A stretch of 64,000 nt of DNA from Chinchilla lanigera (GCF_000276665.1 NW_004955405.1:8892661-8956660), one strand, 5' to 3'. Positions 46,761 through 58,661 are shown, numbered from the stretch's first letter. Translations and numbers: made by a program. Notes: generated by a model from the sequence alone, not told the origin.

Positions 46761-47689
46761 ACACTTCATTATAGGATTTTAAGTAAATTGCTGGAAACAT
46801 ATAACATATTCATGAAAAAAGCAAAAGTATCCCTAAAGTTTGCTTTCCCAAATGTACATGCAAATGTTAATGTACTTGGAAAAATGTTAACTACTCCATC
46901 TTAAAATTCCTCATCAACAAACCAATCAACTTGGTCAAAGCTTAGAGAAAGGGGACAATGTCTCCACAGCCCATGCTTTTGTCCTACAATCTCTTAATTT
47001 TAGACCATATAGCACCTCTACCTTTTTTCCCTGCCTTGTCGAAGACTTCCAAAATTGCTACCGTTTAATCTAACACCACAGAGTTTTTCCCCAAGAATCT
47101 CTTCTACTTAATCTTACCAAAACCTTCTTTTATTTGTCCAGTTTAATGTGGTCCAGAAAATAAAGGGTAGATGGGCAAAGAAACCTTTCACAGTTGATCA
47201 TAAAAAACACATTCCAACATACTGCCAGGGTAAGTTTTAAACAGTTACATAAACAAAAATTTAATTTACTTTACAACCTAGATCTGAGAATTCCTCATTT
47301 CTCAGGTCTGCTTAGAAACAGAAAGACATTCTGAAAGACAATTGATTCTATTGTGACGCAGTTTCTCACTTGTATGTTATTATCCCATAGAGACAAAGCA
47401 GCCCATGTGTGCCACAGGGGAGGAGGAGCGAGGGTTTTGCAAGACAAAGCCCCAAACGCATATTCACACAATTTTATTAACACACACATTGTACATGTAT
47501 GTCTGTTTAAGTATACATATACTTGCAGTGGCCCCTGTATTTAAAATAACTTACTTATGACTTGATAACAGATAACTGTAGGTTTAAGTTTTGGAGTTAA
47601 GTCAGAGGCTAGAAAGGCTGGAGAATAACCACTTGGAGAATGATCCTGTGTCTACATAAGTGCACATACCAATACAAATCTATATACAC
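46760..47689. other. Unique sequence
   Basis: Nothing recognised. Confidence 0.45.
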
Positions 47690-48010
47690 CTTCGCTAAAC
47701 TTAAATTCACATATCAAAAGTTCAAGGGGCCTTATACTAATAATGTCTACCTTTCTTTGGCTTAATTAAGAGGATTTCGCATCTCACTGTCTGGAGACTA
47801 GAAGCCTGAGATCACTGCAGGGCTTATTCTTCTGAGGTTCTCTCCTTGGCCTGTGACCTGCCGCCTTCGTCTAGGTCTCCATTGGCTCATTCCTGTGTGC
47901 GCCCATGTCTCCTCTTCTTATCACACAATGGTTATATTGGAATAGGGTGCACCCGTAGGACCTCATTTTGTCTCCAGTAATGTCTAACGGCATAGTTGTT
48001 AGTATAGAAA
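47690..48010 (-). mobile_element. MaLR/MLT1-like LTR, antisense
   Basis: 'tctggagactagaagcctga', 'gatcactgcagggcttatt', 'ctgaggttctctccttggcc' and 'acacaatggttatattgg' follow a reversed MLT1-type LTR with many changes. Confidence 0.5.
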
Positions 48011-48410
48011 CTGCTTTTAATGCACATGTTTATTAATCAATTTAATCTTCATACCATCAAGTCAGACAGGGTCTTTTATTGACCTCAGTATCACATATCT
48101 CAAACTTAACATTTCCTGTCTGCCTCTATAACAAACATTTGCTGTAGTTCTACCCTTCTTGGTTTATGGGCCTTTTACCTTCCAGTTGCTTACACCAAAA
48201 TTCTAGATGTCATCCCTGACTCCCACCGGTTCCTTTTCTTTCTCAGGAACAGCACTTACGGTAGTGCAGGTTGTGCACCACACATGGTGAAGGAAAGGAG
48301 TTGTGATTCCTGCTACGGGCACCATAAGTAAGTATACAATAATTTTCTAACAGTTGGGAATTCTAAAAAAGTAAGTATAGCAATTTTCTGAGGAATGAAA
48401 GGAAAATGTC
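48011..48410. other. Unique sequence
   Basis: Nothing recognised other than the left target duplication of the next SINE. Confidence 0.4.
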
Positions 48411-48493
48411 TTTTTTTTTTTTTTTTTTTTTTTTTTTTGTTTTTCTCTGGTACCGGGAATCGAACTCACAACCTTGCGCTTGCCAGGCAGGCA
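48411..48493 (-). mobile_element. Truncated ID-type SINE with long poly-T
   Basis: About 28 Ts, then 'ggtaccgggaatcgaactca' and 'ccttgcgcttgccaggcagg', stopping before the A box. The flanks carry a near-perfect duplication (aaaggaaaatgtc against gaaggaaaatatc). The A-box third is absent, so this copy is 5'-truncated, which is uncommon for SINEs this short. The long tail and near-consensus body suggest youth. Confidence 0.9.
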
Positions 48494-49089
48494 GAAGGAA
48501 AATATCTTGATCAGTGACAACAAAGATACTTTTCACCCACTCCACTGAACTATTCCAAGGCCTTTTGCCTCCACCCTTGCCCTCACTCAGCTGTCCTCAG
48601 TGGTCATTCAGGTCACATCAGGGCTCTGCTCACCTCAGTGAGCTTTCACTCAGGGAAGGAAGAGTTCGTGTCCTGGTGCAGAGCTCCTTCTCGATGCTGC
48701 TCCTGCTCCAAACCTCCCCCGACCTCTCTCTGCTTCTCATTCTCCGTGTTACCTTCCAGGGCCAGGCACACCTCACTTCGTCGAGGTCACTTTGCTTCTG
48801 TGTCCTCCTGCTGTCCTTCCCGTTGTCAGTGTCATTCAATCACCTGTTCCATGTGGCCTTCCCTGATCACCTGCTTTGAAATCCAGCCCTGCTCCCTCGC
48901 TCTTGCCTGTTCCCTGCCTTTAACGCACAGCCTTTACCACCATCAAACATCTTTAGGACATACTTTATTTATTTGATGATGTGAGCCCCACAAAGGCAGG
49001 GATTTTTTTTTTATTTGTTCTGTGTGGAACCCAGGAACCTGGGACAACTCTTGATACTAAGGAAGCATTCACTCAATACCCAAGAGGTG
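48494..49089 (+). mobile_element. L2 LINE 3' region
   Basis: From about 48600 the L2 order is clear: 'gtggccttccctgatcacct', 'tttatttatttgatgatgtg', 'gccccacaaaggcagggatt', 'gttctgtgtggaacccagg', and a diverged terminus. The 121-codon frame 48514-48879 is a by-product of CT-rich L2 sequence. Confidence 0.65.
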
Positions 49090-49235
49090 GATACATCTTG
49101 ATTTTACAGATTGAAATACTAAGACTCTCAAAATATTAAGCCACTTTTAAGAGGCCAACATCCAGTAAGTGGTGGACATAGGATACAAACCCAAGCAATT
49201 TCACTCCAAATCCTGTGTTCTCAACTCTGTTACTG
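49090..49235 (-). mobile_element. MIR SINE, antisense
   Basis: 'gattttacagattgaaatac', 'taagccacttttaagaggcc' and 'aagtggtggacataggatac' match the reversed MIR pattern. Confidence 0.6.
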
Positions 49236-49844
49236 CTATGAACCAAATCAAACTGCTTCTTCCATAATAATAATGATGATGGCATAGTTGTACTACTGAC
49301 TTTTATGGCTCTATTGAAAGGAACAGTTAATGTTTAAGCATTTGATCAATCTTACATGTCTATATTTGTTTATCTGAGTATCCAATTTGAAGATATCAAT
49401 ATGTAATACAACAACCATTGTTAATTTCCTATCACCTTGTCTGAAATTATGTATTGCTTGTATTGTTTTTGTGTTATTTTCTAAATGTATGTGTGTTTGT
49501 TAATATGTTTTCATTTTTCCATTTTAAAATAAAAAAGAATAATGATGATGGCAGTGTTAATTAATATTTTAATGCTTGCTTATGGTATGTGCTTTGCATG
49601 TATTATCCCATTTAATATCCAAGAAACATCTTACCTAATTCAGGTTGGAATCCTTAAAGTTTTGGTAAATTACCATGGCATGAAAGTACAACTAAAGAAT
49701 AGAACACAAACTTCCTTCTCTCTGTGTGGAACATAGCAGTTTGAAGTTTTACATGAACAAACTAGACATTATGCATCTGTGAGAGAAGCCTCAGGGTTAC
49801 TGTCCTACTATGCTTGGCTTCTTTTACCTAATTTATAGTTCATT
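49236..49844. other. AT-rich sequence with a possible MIR
   Basis: A weak reversed MIR may lie at 49560-49720 ('gctttgcatgtattatccca'). Otherwise nothing recognised. Confidence 0.35.
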
Positions 49845-50400
49845 TATTCACTTGTGCATTCATTATTCATTCAGTCACTTGACAAACATTTACAGAATGA
49901 TTGCTCTGTGAAATAGCATGTCAAGTGTAAGAGCACAAAGAAGAAGATACATCTACCTAGTAAGGGCCTAGTAGGAGAGACAAATACTAGAAGAGTAATT
50001 CCACTGAGTAAGAGTGGCATAGAGGATCAGTGCAGAATTCCTGGGATCTGAAATCAGGAAATCTCTCACCCTCTTACGCCTTGGAGACACAGGTATTCTT
50101 CCCAGAGGAAGTGGCACAAAGTGAGTTTTATCAGGTGGGACCGGGGAGGAGGGCTCCCAAAAGAGGAAGGAATGTGACTCATGAGCACTTGCAGGGAGCT
50201 GTGGAAGGCTAGAAGGCCATGCTGGGAAGATCTAGAAGCAAGAGAAACAGGACCCAGAAAGACTGAAAATAAGGCTGTGTTTAGATCAGATCTTCATCTT
50301 ATTCAAAGCTCTCAGAGGCTGGATAGAAATTTAAGATGGCAAGGCCTGAAGGAAAGAGGCAGCAGATACTTGATTCTTTGAAGCTGCTGCTTTGATACAG
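49845..50400 (-). mobile_element. L2 LINE segment, antisense
   Basis: It begins with 'ttcagtcacttgacaaacat' and continues through 'gtgagttttatcaggtggga' and 'ggaggagggctcccaaaag', following the reversed L2 order. It is heavily diverged. Confidence 0.55.
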
Positions 50401-51361
50401 GTGTTTGGACTCAGGGGATACTTTGAGTTGGCCTAAAGTAATTAAATTTTCAGTTTCTAAAAATGATCATGTCATGTGCAAAACAGCCATTTCATCTCAT
50501 CAAAGGCCCTCACTCCATCTGGGATGCCGCTCAAGGGTGGATGTGGAGGCAAAGGGCTGAGGATGGGGTCAGGAGCAAGGTAAGAATACAACATCTTACC
50601 AGTCACCCATATGCCATGAAGCCTGTTTACTGAAGATTGCTCTCTCATTAACATGCTATATGTGTGCTGCTCCTTCTCAGAGTTCCCTTGGATTTTGCAC
50701 AGTCTGCACTTATAACCTCTGGCTATTCTCTGGCTATTCTAATTATACAGTGACTCATTTTTGCTTGATAAATACTTGTAAATGCTTTAACTGTTGTCTC
50801 TATATTCCATTTAAAAAAAAAAACCTCAAGAATAAATGCCTCTGCTTTTATGGGCTTTTATATTATGATCAATTTATTTTGAGGATTCACCTTATGTACC
50901 AGGAGGAGAGACACGTAAATCAACATGATTTTAGTTGTAAGACAAAAAAGTTAGTGTCTTAAAGGAGTTCAGGAAATGCCACCCCACAATATGCTACTTT
51001 ATGCTGCTTCCCTTGAACAAAAAGCACTTGGGGAATAGTGGACACAGGGGTTTTCTTTGAATTCTCCCTACCTTTTAAAGGTGGCCCCTCCAAAAAGAAC
51101 ATAACTATCATGAATCTTCTCCCCAGAATCTTATCAACGAGGGAATCTACAGGAGAGGATACTAGGGGTGAAACCATGCCCAAGCAGACTGTCCCAGACT
51201 GTCTCTATTCTTTACTGTCCTTTAAATTACCTACATCTCTTCTCCCCTATCCCACAAGGAAGTATATATATATATACATATATATATTTCACTGGGTTTG
51301 GGCTTCTGACTTTTCTTCCATGTGATGTCTCTCAGCATGGAACAAATGTGCTTACCTTGGA
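50400..51361. other. Unique sequence with TA microsatellite
   Basis: A TA dinucleotide run interrupted by TACA lies at 51263-51289. An 11-bp duplication, CTCTGGCTATT, occurs in tandem near 50718-50740. No gene was recognised. Confidence 0.5.
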
Positions 51362-51665
51362 TGTTAGTTCTAATCAACTTAAAAGAGAGGAAAAGCTTAT
51401 TTTGGCTCATGGGTTTGGAGATTTCAATCCATGCTGACTTGGCCTCCTTATGGAGGAAGCATAAGTATAGCAAGCTGATTACCTCATGGTCGCTGAGAAG
51501 CAGAGAGAGAAAGAAACTGATGTCCATAATTCTCTTTGAGGACACACCCCAATGACCTAACTTGCTTCCCCTAGGCTCCGCCTCCTAAGGGTTCTACTAT
51601 TTTCCAATAGCAACTTTGGCTGGGGGCCAAGCCTTCAATCCATGGGCCTTTGTAGGGAAAGGGAG
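51362..51665 (-). mobile_element. MaLR solo LTR, antisense
   Basis: It begins 'tgttagttctaatcaac', then 'gcttattttggctcatgggt', 'gacacaccccaatgacctaa', 'ctaggctccgcctcctaagg' and 'gccttcaatccatgggcctt'. Part of the expected end after 'tgttagt' is deleted. No internal region. Confidence 0.75.
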
Positions 51666-53310
51666 AACCTTTCCTCCCATTACTCTGCCAACTGTCTGTT
51701 TACTAATCTCCATTATCAAGCACTCAGAGGCTTCAAGGAGATTTTCCCTCCCCTACAGTTTATTGAACTGGGAAGCTGGGATGAAGCAGAGGTATGACAG
51801 GATCCAAGAGCTCAGTGGTGTCATGGTGACTGTCTTGCTTTGAGACATGCTTCTCCCAATCACAAACTAATAGTCACTCTAATAGTCATATCTAACCAAT
51901 GCAGCAAACCCAGATAGAAGATTCTTTTCCAGGAGACTTCTACAGAACAGTCCCCAGGAAGACTCAGCTTTAGCCATCTGCTTAACTCTACACTATAGTC
52001 CAGGATGTGGGAAATTTTAATTGACCAGGCTTGGGATCTATCTTGGGGTGGTGGTGGATGTTGTAGGGACTTCACATGATGGGGCAGGCCAACCCTACTA
52101 AAATCTCATGGAATGGTTACTTCCCATGTTTCTAGTTTATTTACCAGAAAGGGGAAATGTTATGGAGATGTTCACTTTAAGCGTGGTCACCATACAAATT
52201 ATTGCCCAAGGTGGGTAATGAATAGTTATACCATATAGTCATGGACTAGAACTGTCCCAGGCCACCCAAAAAATATTAGACCACAAAACTTTTTTAAACT
52301 CTCAATTGCATAGAAAATACTTACTTAAGTTTGTAACAGTTCTTTTAGTACTCTTATAACACATTATATTTCATAACATCAAATGCATTCATGACTTGAT
52401 GGTTTTTCACAGGATAATTTTGATTTGTCAGAATTTAAAACATCTTTTTCCCCAATCAAAATGTTTTTTAAAAGAACTCATGAAAATATCATATTAAAAT
52501 AAATATTACAATATTAAATGAATGAAGTATAAAGCAAAAACCTGTAATTAGAGAATCAGGAAGCACATAATAAATATCAGCAACATTTTTGGTAATTTAA
52601 AAGTAATATGTTTACATGTTGGTGAGGTGTTTTAATTCAAAGTCATACAGAATAATTAGAAAGTTACACTAAGAGTCCAAAGGTACAAATAACTGGTCAG
52701 GGCATCAAGGAAAGCAGTGATTTCAGTGTTAGAAGAGAAGACACTAAATGGAGAGATTTGCTTAAGAGATAGGACTTAGGACTTTGTGAGTGGACCCAAA
52801 AATGCAAGAGTCTTTGACTTTCAGGTTTCTAGATCAGGTGACTCCTGAAAAGAAAGAAGTACTATAAAAGGAAAAGGAGAACAAAAGATATGAAAGAAAA
52901 ATTGTTCCAAATCTATTCTGGCTGATTTAATTTATGAGTTCATCCTGGAAAGAAATAAATGCATGCCCTAATAAAATGCATAAGCAATTTTCTGATAAAC
53001 TTTGATGGAATCAAAGCTTGTTCTGGGAACTGGTCAGCATCCTGAACCCACGTAGCTGACAGTCAGTTTAGAGCTATGTAATCGTTATTCAAACCTTCTT
53101 TTCTTTGTCTTCTTTACTTAACAATGATGATTTCACATTCTTTTTGTCTACAAAATGCCCTACTAGGAGTTAGCTTTCGAAATGGTTTCTATATTCCCCT
53201 TTACAGCAAGATTATGACAAAACTTTGACACATGTTTTCTTGTAACAAAGGACTGAAAAAGAGTATCATGTCTGTTTCATTTATAGATATTTTAAGCCCC
53301 AATTCTATAG
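51666..53310. other. Unique sequence
   Basis: No repeat or exon recognised. The interval 52300-52600 is very A/T-rich. Confidence 0.45.
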
Positions 53311-53315
53311 AAATA

Positions 53316-53695
53316 CAGTATGGCTTAGATCTATTATGCCCCTCCTCCAAGTGTTTGGAAGGTTACTGGATTACAAGAGTGCTGCGCTCACCAGTGGATT
53401 TGTCCATTGATGAGCTTAGTAGCTGAATATAATGTTAAGAATTGGGGCCTGGTTGGAGGTGAGTCACTGGGGATGTGACGAGGAAGGGTGTATTCTTGTT
53501 CCTGCCTCCCCTCCTTTCCTCTTTGCTTCCAGGATTCTGTGAGAGGAGCAACTTTCCTCCACCAGGGCCTTCTACTGTACTTTTTCCACCTTGGATACTG
53601 CTGACTTTGACTGGAAATTTTGAGCCAAAATGAAAATCTTCTCTTTTAAGTTGTGAGCATTGGGTATTTTATTATAGTGATAAGAAAAGGGATAA
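53316..53695 (+). mobile_element. 5' LTR of the MaLR element
   Basis: It starts at 'cagtatggcttag', contains 'ggggcctggttggaggtgag' and 'gagccaaaatgaaaatcttc' (a lost AATAAA signal), and ends near 'tatagtgataagaaaaggg'. It is clearly related to the 3' copy but strongly diverged from it, so insertion is ancient. Confidence 0.8.
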
Positions 53696-55169
53696 GAAAG
53701 AACTGGTAGCAAGAATAGATTCACTGCTGCAACTGTACCTGGCCATGTAGTTCAGAAGCTCTTGGAGCTGGGATATGGGAAGGATTTGGAAGGGTCTGAA
53801 AATGTGTGTTTAGAAGCCCTACAGTGTGGTAAGCCAAACTTGATGGGTAATTCTGGTTGGAATGCAAAAGACTAGAATGTTGATAGGAATGTGGACAGTA
53901 AAGGCAGGCTCAGGAGGTTTCAGTTGGGAACAGATTCCATTGGCAATTGGACTAGAGGTTATGTGTGTTACACTCTGGTCAAAAATCTGTCTTCATTTTT
54001 CCTATGTCCTAGAAAAGGAGATTGAGTTTAATGGCAGTGAACTAATTGATCTTGAAGAGAAAATTTCCAGGCAACTAAACATTCAGGCTGTGACATCAGT
54101 ATTTTTGGTTGCTTTTAGCCAGATCTATAACAAAAATCTGGAGCAAAAGGAGAGCTAACTAATTTTAAAGGCTTGTGGTTTCATTAGAAATGAAATGTTT
54201 GCAAGGTTGGGGCCATGGAAAGCATGGTTGATATAAAGGCTAGTATTAAAAAGAAGCCAAGCACTTTGCATCAGGACAATAGAAAATGAAGGTTGAAGGT
54301 ATCTCAGGAATCAGCAAGACCTCATCCTTCTCAGGTTCAAGGATACAGAATTTTAAAGCATTCATTTAAGAACAGAGCCACTGGACCTCTTTTTAAAGAA
54401 GGGCTGGCTGTGGCATTGGTTTCCTGGGATTTGTTTCACAGTGCACACTCATCCAGGCACTCAGAGTCCTCTCCATCCATGATCCAAAGGACTCTGGCTA
54501 TTGTGTGAGCTGTTGGCACTCTTTGGCATCATCCTCATAGTGCTGGTTTTTCAGGCATAGAGAATGCAAAAGTTATAGGCTCATGGAGCCTTCCACACAG
54601 ATTTCAAAGGAAGGCCTGGGAGGTCAGATAATACGCCCTTGAGAGGACAGTGCACAAGGCTGTAAGTGAGAAGCCAAAGGTGCAAAGGAGACCTTAGGAA
54701 GTCAGAAATATCAGGAGCATGGATAGTCTGCTGTGAAGAGCCTCAAACATTGATCAGAGCCAGCCCAAGAGATGGACTGTAACTGGCAATGCCATAGAGA
54801 TAAAGCTCTGAGCCCTTTAGAGTTCACATCTAGCCACAACTTGCCTAGGTGTCAACACAGAACTATAGAATTTAATGTTTGCTCTGCTACTTTTGGTCTT
54901 ACTTTAGTCCAATTCCTTTCAGTCCTTCTCTTTGTTTATTTTGGAATGAGAATGTTTACCCTGTACCATTGCAGGCTGGAAGTGTTCACTTTTCTGTTTG
55001 ATTTTAAAGAAGCTTATAGCTAAGTTTTTCTTGAGTGTCAGAAAAGACTTTGAACTTGACTTTCAAACAAAGTTGGAACTGTTAAGATTTTGGTGACTCT
55101 TAGAGATGGACCAAGTGCATTTTCTACAATGAGTTGGACATGAGGCTTCTGGGGCCTAGGGGAAAAATC
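53696..55169 (+). pseudogene. MaLR internal region, non-coding
   Basis: Its content follows the order of MaLR internal sequences. It includes a short leader and a remnant gag-like zone near 53980-54160 ('agtgaactaattgatcttga', 'aggcaactaaacattcagg'), now open for at most 98 codons at 53862-54158. A 'aagactttgaacttgacttt' and 'gagttggacatgaggcttct' end leads into the 3' LTR. No protease, polymerase or envelope block is present, as is normal for MaLR. Confidence 0.65.
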
Positions 55170-55555
55170 TTGTTTAGATCTAAAATGTCCCTCACAAGTC
55201 TCATGTCTGGAGATTGGATTGTAGGACCACTATGCTCACCAGTAGATTCATCCATTGTACAGTTTAGTGGCTGAATGTGCTGTTAGGAGGTGGAACCTAG
55301 TTAAAGGTGGGTCACTGGGGTGTGACCTGGAAGGGTGTGTTATTATCCCTGCTCCTCCTTTCCCTTTCCGCTTCCGCCTGGCTCCCATGAGATAAGCAGT
55401 TTTCTTCCACCAACCCCTTCCACATGCTGTTTCTTCTTGGAGCCAATTGACTTTGGACTGAACTCATTGGAAACCATGAGCCAGAATAAACCTCTCTTCC
55501 TTTACATTGCAGGTGTCAGGTATTTTGTCCCAGTGACAGGAAACTGACTGATATA
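55170..55555 (+). mobile_element. 3' LTR of the MaLR element
   Basis: It starts near 'tttagatctaaaatgtccct', contains 'ggtgggtcactggggtgtga' and 'catgagccagaataaacctc' (AATAAA poly(A) signal kept), and ends 'aaactgactgatata'. The signal is preserved here but lost in the 5' copy. Confidence 0.82.
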
Positions 55556-55593
55556 AAATAATCTAAAAATAATTATTAAAATAATGCATGTCC

Positions 55594-55720
55594 TGCCAGG
55601 CATGGTGGCCTACACCTATAATCCTAGCACTTGGGAGGCTGAGGCAAAAGGATTGCTGTGAGTTTGAGATCAGCCTGGGCTACACAGTGAGACCTTGTCT
55701 CAAAAAGACAAAAAAAAGCA
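55594..55720 (+). mobile_element. B1 SINE
   Basis: A near-consensus B1: 'tgccaggcatggtggcctac', 'cctagcacttgggaggctga', 'cagcctgggctacacagtga', then an A-rich tail. The word GCATGTCC precedes it and recurs after the tail, a likely short target duplication. Confidence 0.88.
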
Positions 55721-55759
55721 TGTCCATAGAAAGTTTTTAAAACATGCATAATAGTAGAA

Positions 55760-56140
55760 ACCACAGGGGTCTTATTTTTACATCATCTTTGTATATTCAT
55801 TTTTCTTATTATATATATTTCTTTCTGTGAATTTTGTGTCTAAATCTTTGACCATTTGGCTTATGGTTGTTGTCTTTTTATCTTAAATAGTTGGAATTTT
55901 TTTATGAGTCAGTTGATCCTTCTAGATGGGGAGCTTTGTGTGACTAGGACATCAGTTTAAAGTTGGATTTTTAGGAACTCCTCTCATTGACTTAACTACA
56001 ATAAAAAACTAATTGTTCTTCAGTATTTACTCAGTATCAAGCACTGGCCACCTTGTCTTCCTGAGAAGAATCAAGTGTTGCCAGGGGGAGTTGTGTCTGG
56101 CATGTGGTAAGGAATACATAAATAAATATTTGATGAATAG
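55760..56140. other. L1 and L2/MIR scraps
   Basis: 55760-55915 resembles a reversed L1 3' scrap ('tctaaatctttgaccatttg'). 56040-56140 has an L2/MIR-type terminal pattern ('gtctggcatgtggtaaggaa', 'ataaatatttgatgaatag'). Confidence 0.45.
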
Positions 56141-56159
56141 TCACAATAGTAACATTTTT

Positions 56160-56400
56160 GAATGGTAACTGTTTATCAGGAGTTATTGAGCATGTTGCTT
56201 ACTTTCTCTCATTTAAATCCTCATAATTCTATGACATAAGTATAAATATTGTCACATTTTTTTACAGATGAAGAGACTGAGCACAAAAATAAGTTAATTA
56301 ACTGTCCAAGACACCACAGTTAGAGCTGAAATTAAAATGCAATTTGTCTTACTTTGAAGCTCAAGCTTTTGATTATATGCTATCCAATGAATTACCTCTA
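56160..56400 (-). mobile_element. MIR SINE, antisense
   Basis: 'cctcataattctatgacata', 'tttacagatgaagagactga', 'actgtccaagacaccacagt' and 'tagagctgaaattaaaatgc' follow the reversed MIR. Confidence 0.68.
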
Positions 56401-57170
56401 AAAGGGAAATTTTAACCTTAAGACATGGATACTTAATCTTCTGAAGAATTCAACTTTAATGTGCTGTCACACATTACAAGACTTAGCCCCCAACTTTTTA
56501 AAGCATTTAATTGGGAAATGAAAGCAGTGCCTAATATAACTAGAAAAATCCCATATCTCAAATTTCATATTTCTCAAAGCCCCCTGAATTATAACAGGGA
56601 TTTTAGGGAAGGGACCCAAAGGAGAAGGAAAAGACACTAAAATGAGCTGACATCCAGGCTAACATCGTGAAAGTAGCCAGGAGTACCCAAAGGAAAGTGA
56701 GTTTGATGGAATTTGTTGATGAATTCCACTTCCACAGGAGGTCAGTTGAAATCTTAGTCTTATGTGACATCTACTTTTGTTCACACAGGACTTTTTGTCA
56801 CTCTAGCACGGTTTTCTGACTACTTGTGTGGTCAGTCTTCTTCTGATAGATAGAATCAGAAGTTCCTAATGGATTTAGGCAAATTCAGTTTGCATTCCGT
56901 TCACACTGGCAACCAGAGGGCCACTGTCATGCCATTCAGGGAGACAGTGTCCTATGGAGCCCTCCTGCAGTTTTCTCAGGTGACCCAGGCAGGCTGGGAC
57001 CAAGCAGAGAGCAGTCTTATCCAGAAGAGCTGACTATTCCCTTTCTCACAAGTGTTTATGAGCATGGCTGGGGTGGGCCAGGGACAGGCCACTCCTGATC
57101 TATAAGTTTAGTCAAAGTACAAGCATGGGTTACTGACAAGCAGTAGCGTTCTGCCAATCTTCCTCTTGAC
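56400..57170. other. Unique sequence
   Basis: Nothing recognised. Confidence 0.45.
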
Positions 57171-57184
57171 CCATTTTTTTTTTC

Positions 57185-57264
57185 TTTTTTGGTACCGGGA
57201 ATCGAACTCAGGACCTTGCGCTTGCTGGGCAGGCACTTGTGCCACTGAGCTATATCCCTGGCCC
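57185..57264 (-). mobile_element. ID-type SINE, young copy
   Basis: Reverse orientation: T run, 'ggtaccgggaatcgaactca', 'gaccttgcgcttgctgggca', 'cacttgtgccactgagctat', 'atccctggcccc'. A perfect 14-bp duplication (CCA, ten Ts, C) is at 57171-57184 and 57265-57278. The head is of the 'CCAGGGATA' type with an extra three-base insertion (AGT on the element strand) near the A box. Both Pol III boxes are intact. Confidence 0.93.
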
Positions 57265-57299
57265 CCATTTTTTTTTTCTAATGCTGGGTGGTTAGAAAA

Positions 57300-57485
57300 A
57301 ATTTTATGGGCTTTTTATTTTTGGAAAGAGCGCAAAGCTATGAATCAGAATATAAATGTCTTTATTCTATATTATTTAGGACAAGGCATTTCCATTTCTA
57401 AGCCTCAGTTTCCTAATTGTAAATTAGAAATATCTTCCTCCTGCAATAATTGCAGGGAATAAATTAAATACTATATTATAAAATA
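57300..57485 (+). mobile_element. MIR SINE
   Basis: 'aggacaaggcatttccattt', 'taagcctcagtttcctaatt' and 'gtaaattagaaatatcttcc' form a good MIR tail. Confidence 0.65.
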
Positions 57486-58651
57486 CATGATAAGACTTTA
57501 TGTTATGATTATTTTGTCATATATAGTTTTATGGCTGAGAATCCTCACATACCTATAGATTAATGTCATAAGTCTAATAAAATACAAAGTAAGGAATTAA
57601 ACCAAGTCTAATTCCAGAATCTTCTTTGTACTGCCTCCTTAAACAAACTTAAGTCTTTACTGTGAATATGCATTTTTTTCACAATATAAGCTAGAATCTT
57701 AAGTCCTGATTTCAAAAATCCCACAAAGCTTTCCAGAAGACTTCACTCCATCTATCCCTAGTACCTAGCAGGGAAGAAAATATTCAGGTCCAGTACTCTA
57801 TTGGTTACATACAGATTTATCAGAGACCTAAAAGCAAGGCACAATATAAATGCATACATGCCTATCATTGTGATATCAACTGCTCTTAGTCAGTGTGCTA
57901 TTTTAGCACTAAACAATTGAAAGTGAGGAAATATCCTGTGTTTATTCTTTGTCCATTGTACCCCTATGAAGTGAGATCACATAACAATATATCATTGCAA
58001 GTGGATCTTGATAGTCTTTTTTCCAAGATAATATAAAAGAAAGCAGTAATCTGGTGACTTTAACAAACAAAAAAGAAAATGCTTGTGGACTGTTAAGTGA
58101 AGTTACTAATTAAAAATAATATTTCTAGAATAAAAAACTAAGAGAAAAGAATGGAATATTTTCCTGCTTTCTTGCCTGAGGAATCTCCTCTAAAATTTGA
58201 TGTGTATCTTCAGTTTGGGTAATCAGTTTCTTTACAGTAATAAACATTCCTTTGTTGGCTTGCAAACTTTTTCAGTTTCTTCTTGTAACTGGCTATATAA
58301 ATTCTACTAATTAACTGACTCCTTAATAATTCTTCAGCTCCTGTGCTATGAAAGATTCTGATAAGAACATCTATAAATAACAGGGCAAGCAGGCAGCTTT
58401 TATACATGCAGCTTCCAAAATGCAAAAAACCTTCCAATCTGTCACCTCTGTTCAAGTGTCTGAGGTCACTTCCTTTTTTTGGCTGGTTATATGCTAAAAC
58501 TTTAGCTTTGCTTTGGGGCCACTGCACAGATGAGAGTCACCCACATCTCCTAAAGAGATAATAACAGAAAAAGGCAGAAAACAGGGGACTATGATCAGTT
58601 TAGGGATTTCTTTGACTTTAAAACTGTTTAACATTTAGCTTGTAAGTCTAG
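57486..58651. other. Unique sequence with one 105-codon minus-strand frame
   Basis: No transposon was recognised. The minus-strand frame 58210-58527 reads without stops for 105 codons and is lysine/leucine-rich, with one hydrophobic stretch. I recognise no family, and splice sites or a promoter were not seen, so it is not called as a gene. Confidence 0.4.
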
Positions 58652-58661
58652 TGGACTTCTG

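Larger units (their letters stand above)
53316..55555 (+). mobile_element. Complete MaLR element, LTR-internal-LTR
   Basis: Two LTRs in the same orientation (53316-53695 and about 55170-55555) flank a 1.47-kb internal region. The 5-bp words AAATA at 53311-53315 and 55556-55560 directly abut the ends, matching the 5-bp target duplication expected for ERVL/MaLR elements. The element is about 2.24 kb, typical of non-autonomous MaLRs, which have no pol gene. All frames are broken. Most MaLRs survive as solo LTRs, as the other copies in this window do. Confidence 0.82.

Noticed and set aside
48514..48976. Overlapping 121- and 112-codon plus-strand frames
   Set aside because: They lie in CT-rich L2 LINE sequence in two frames at once, the pattern of low stop density and not of coding.
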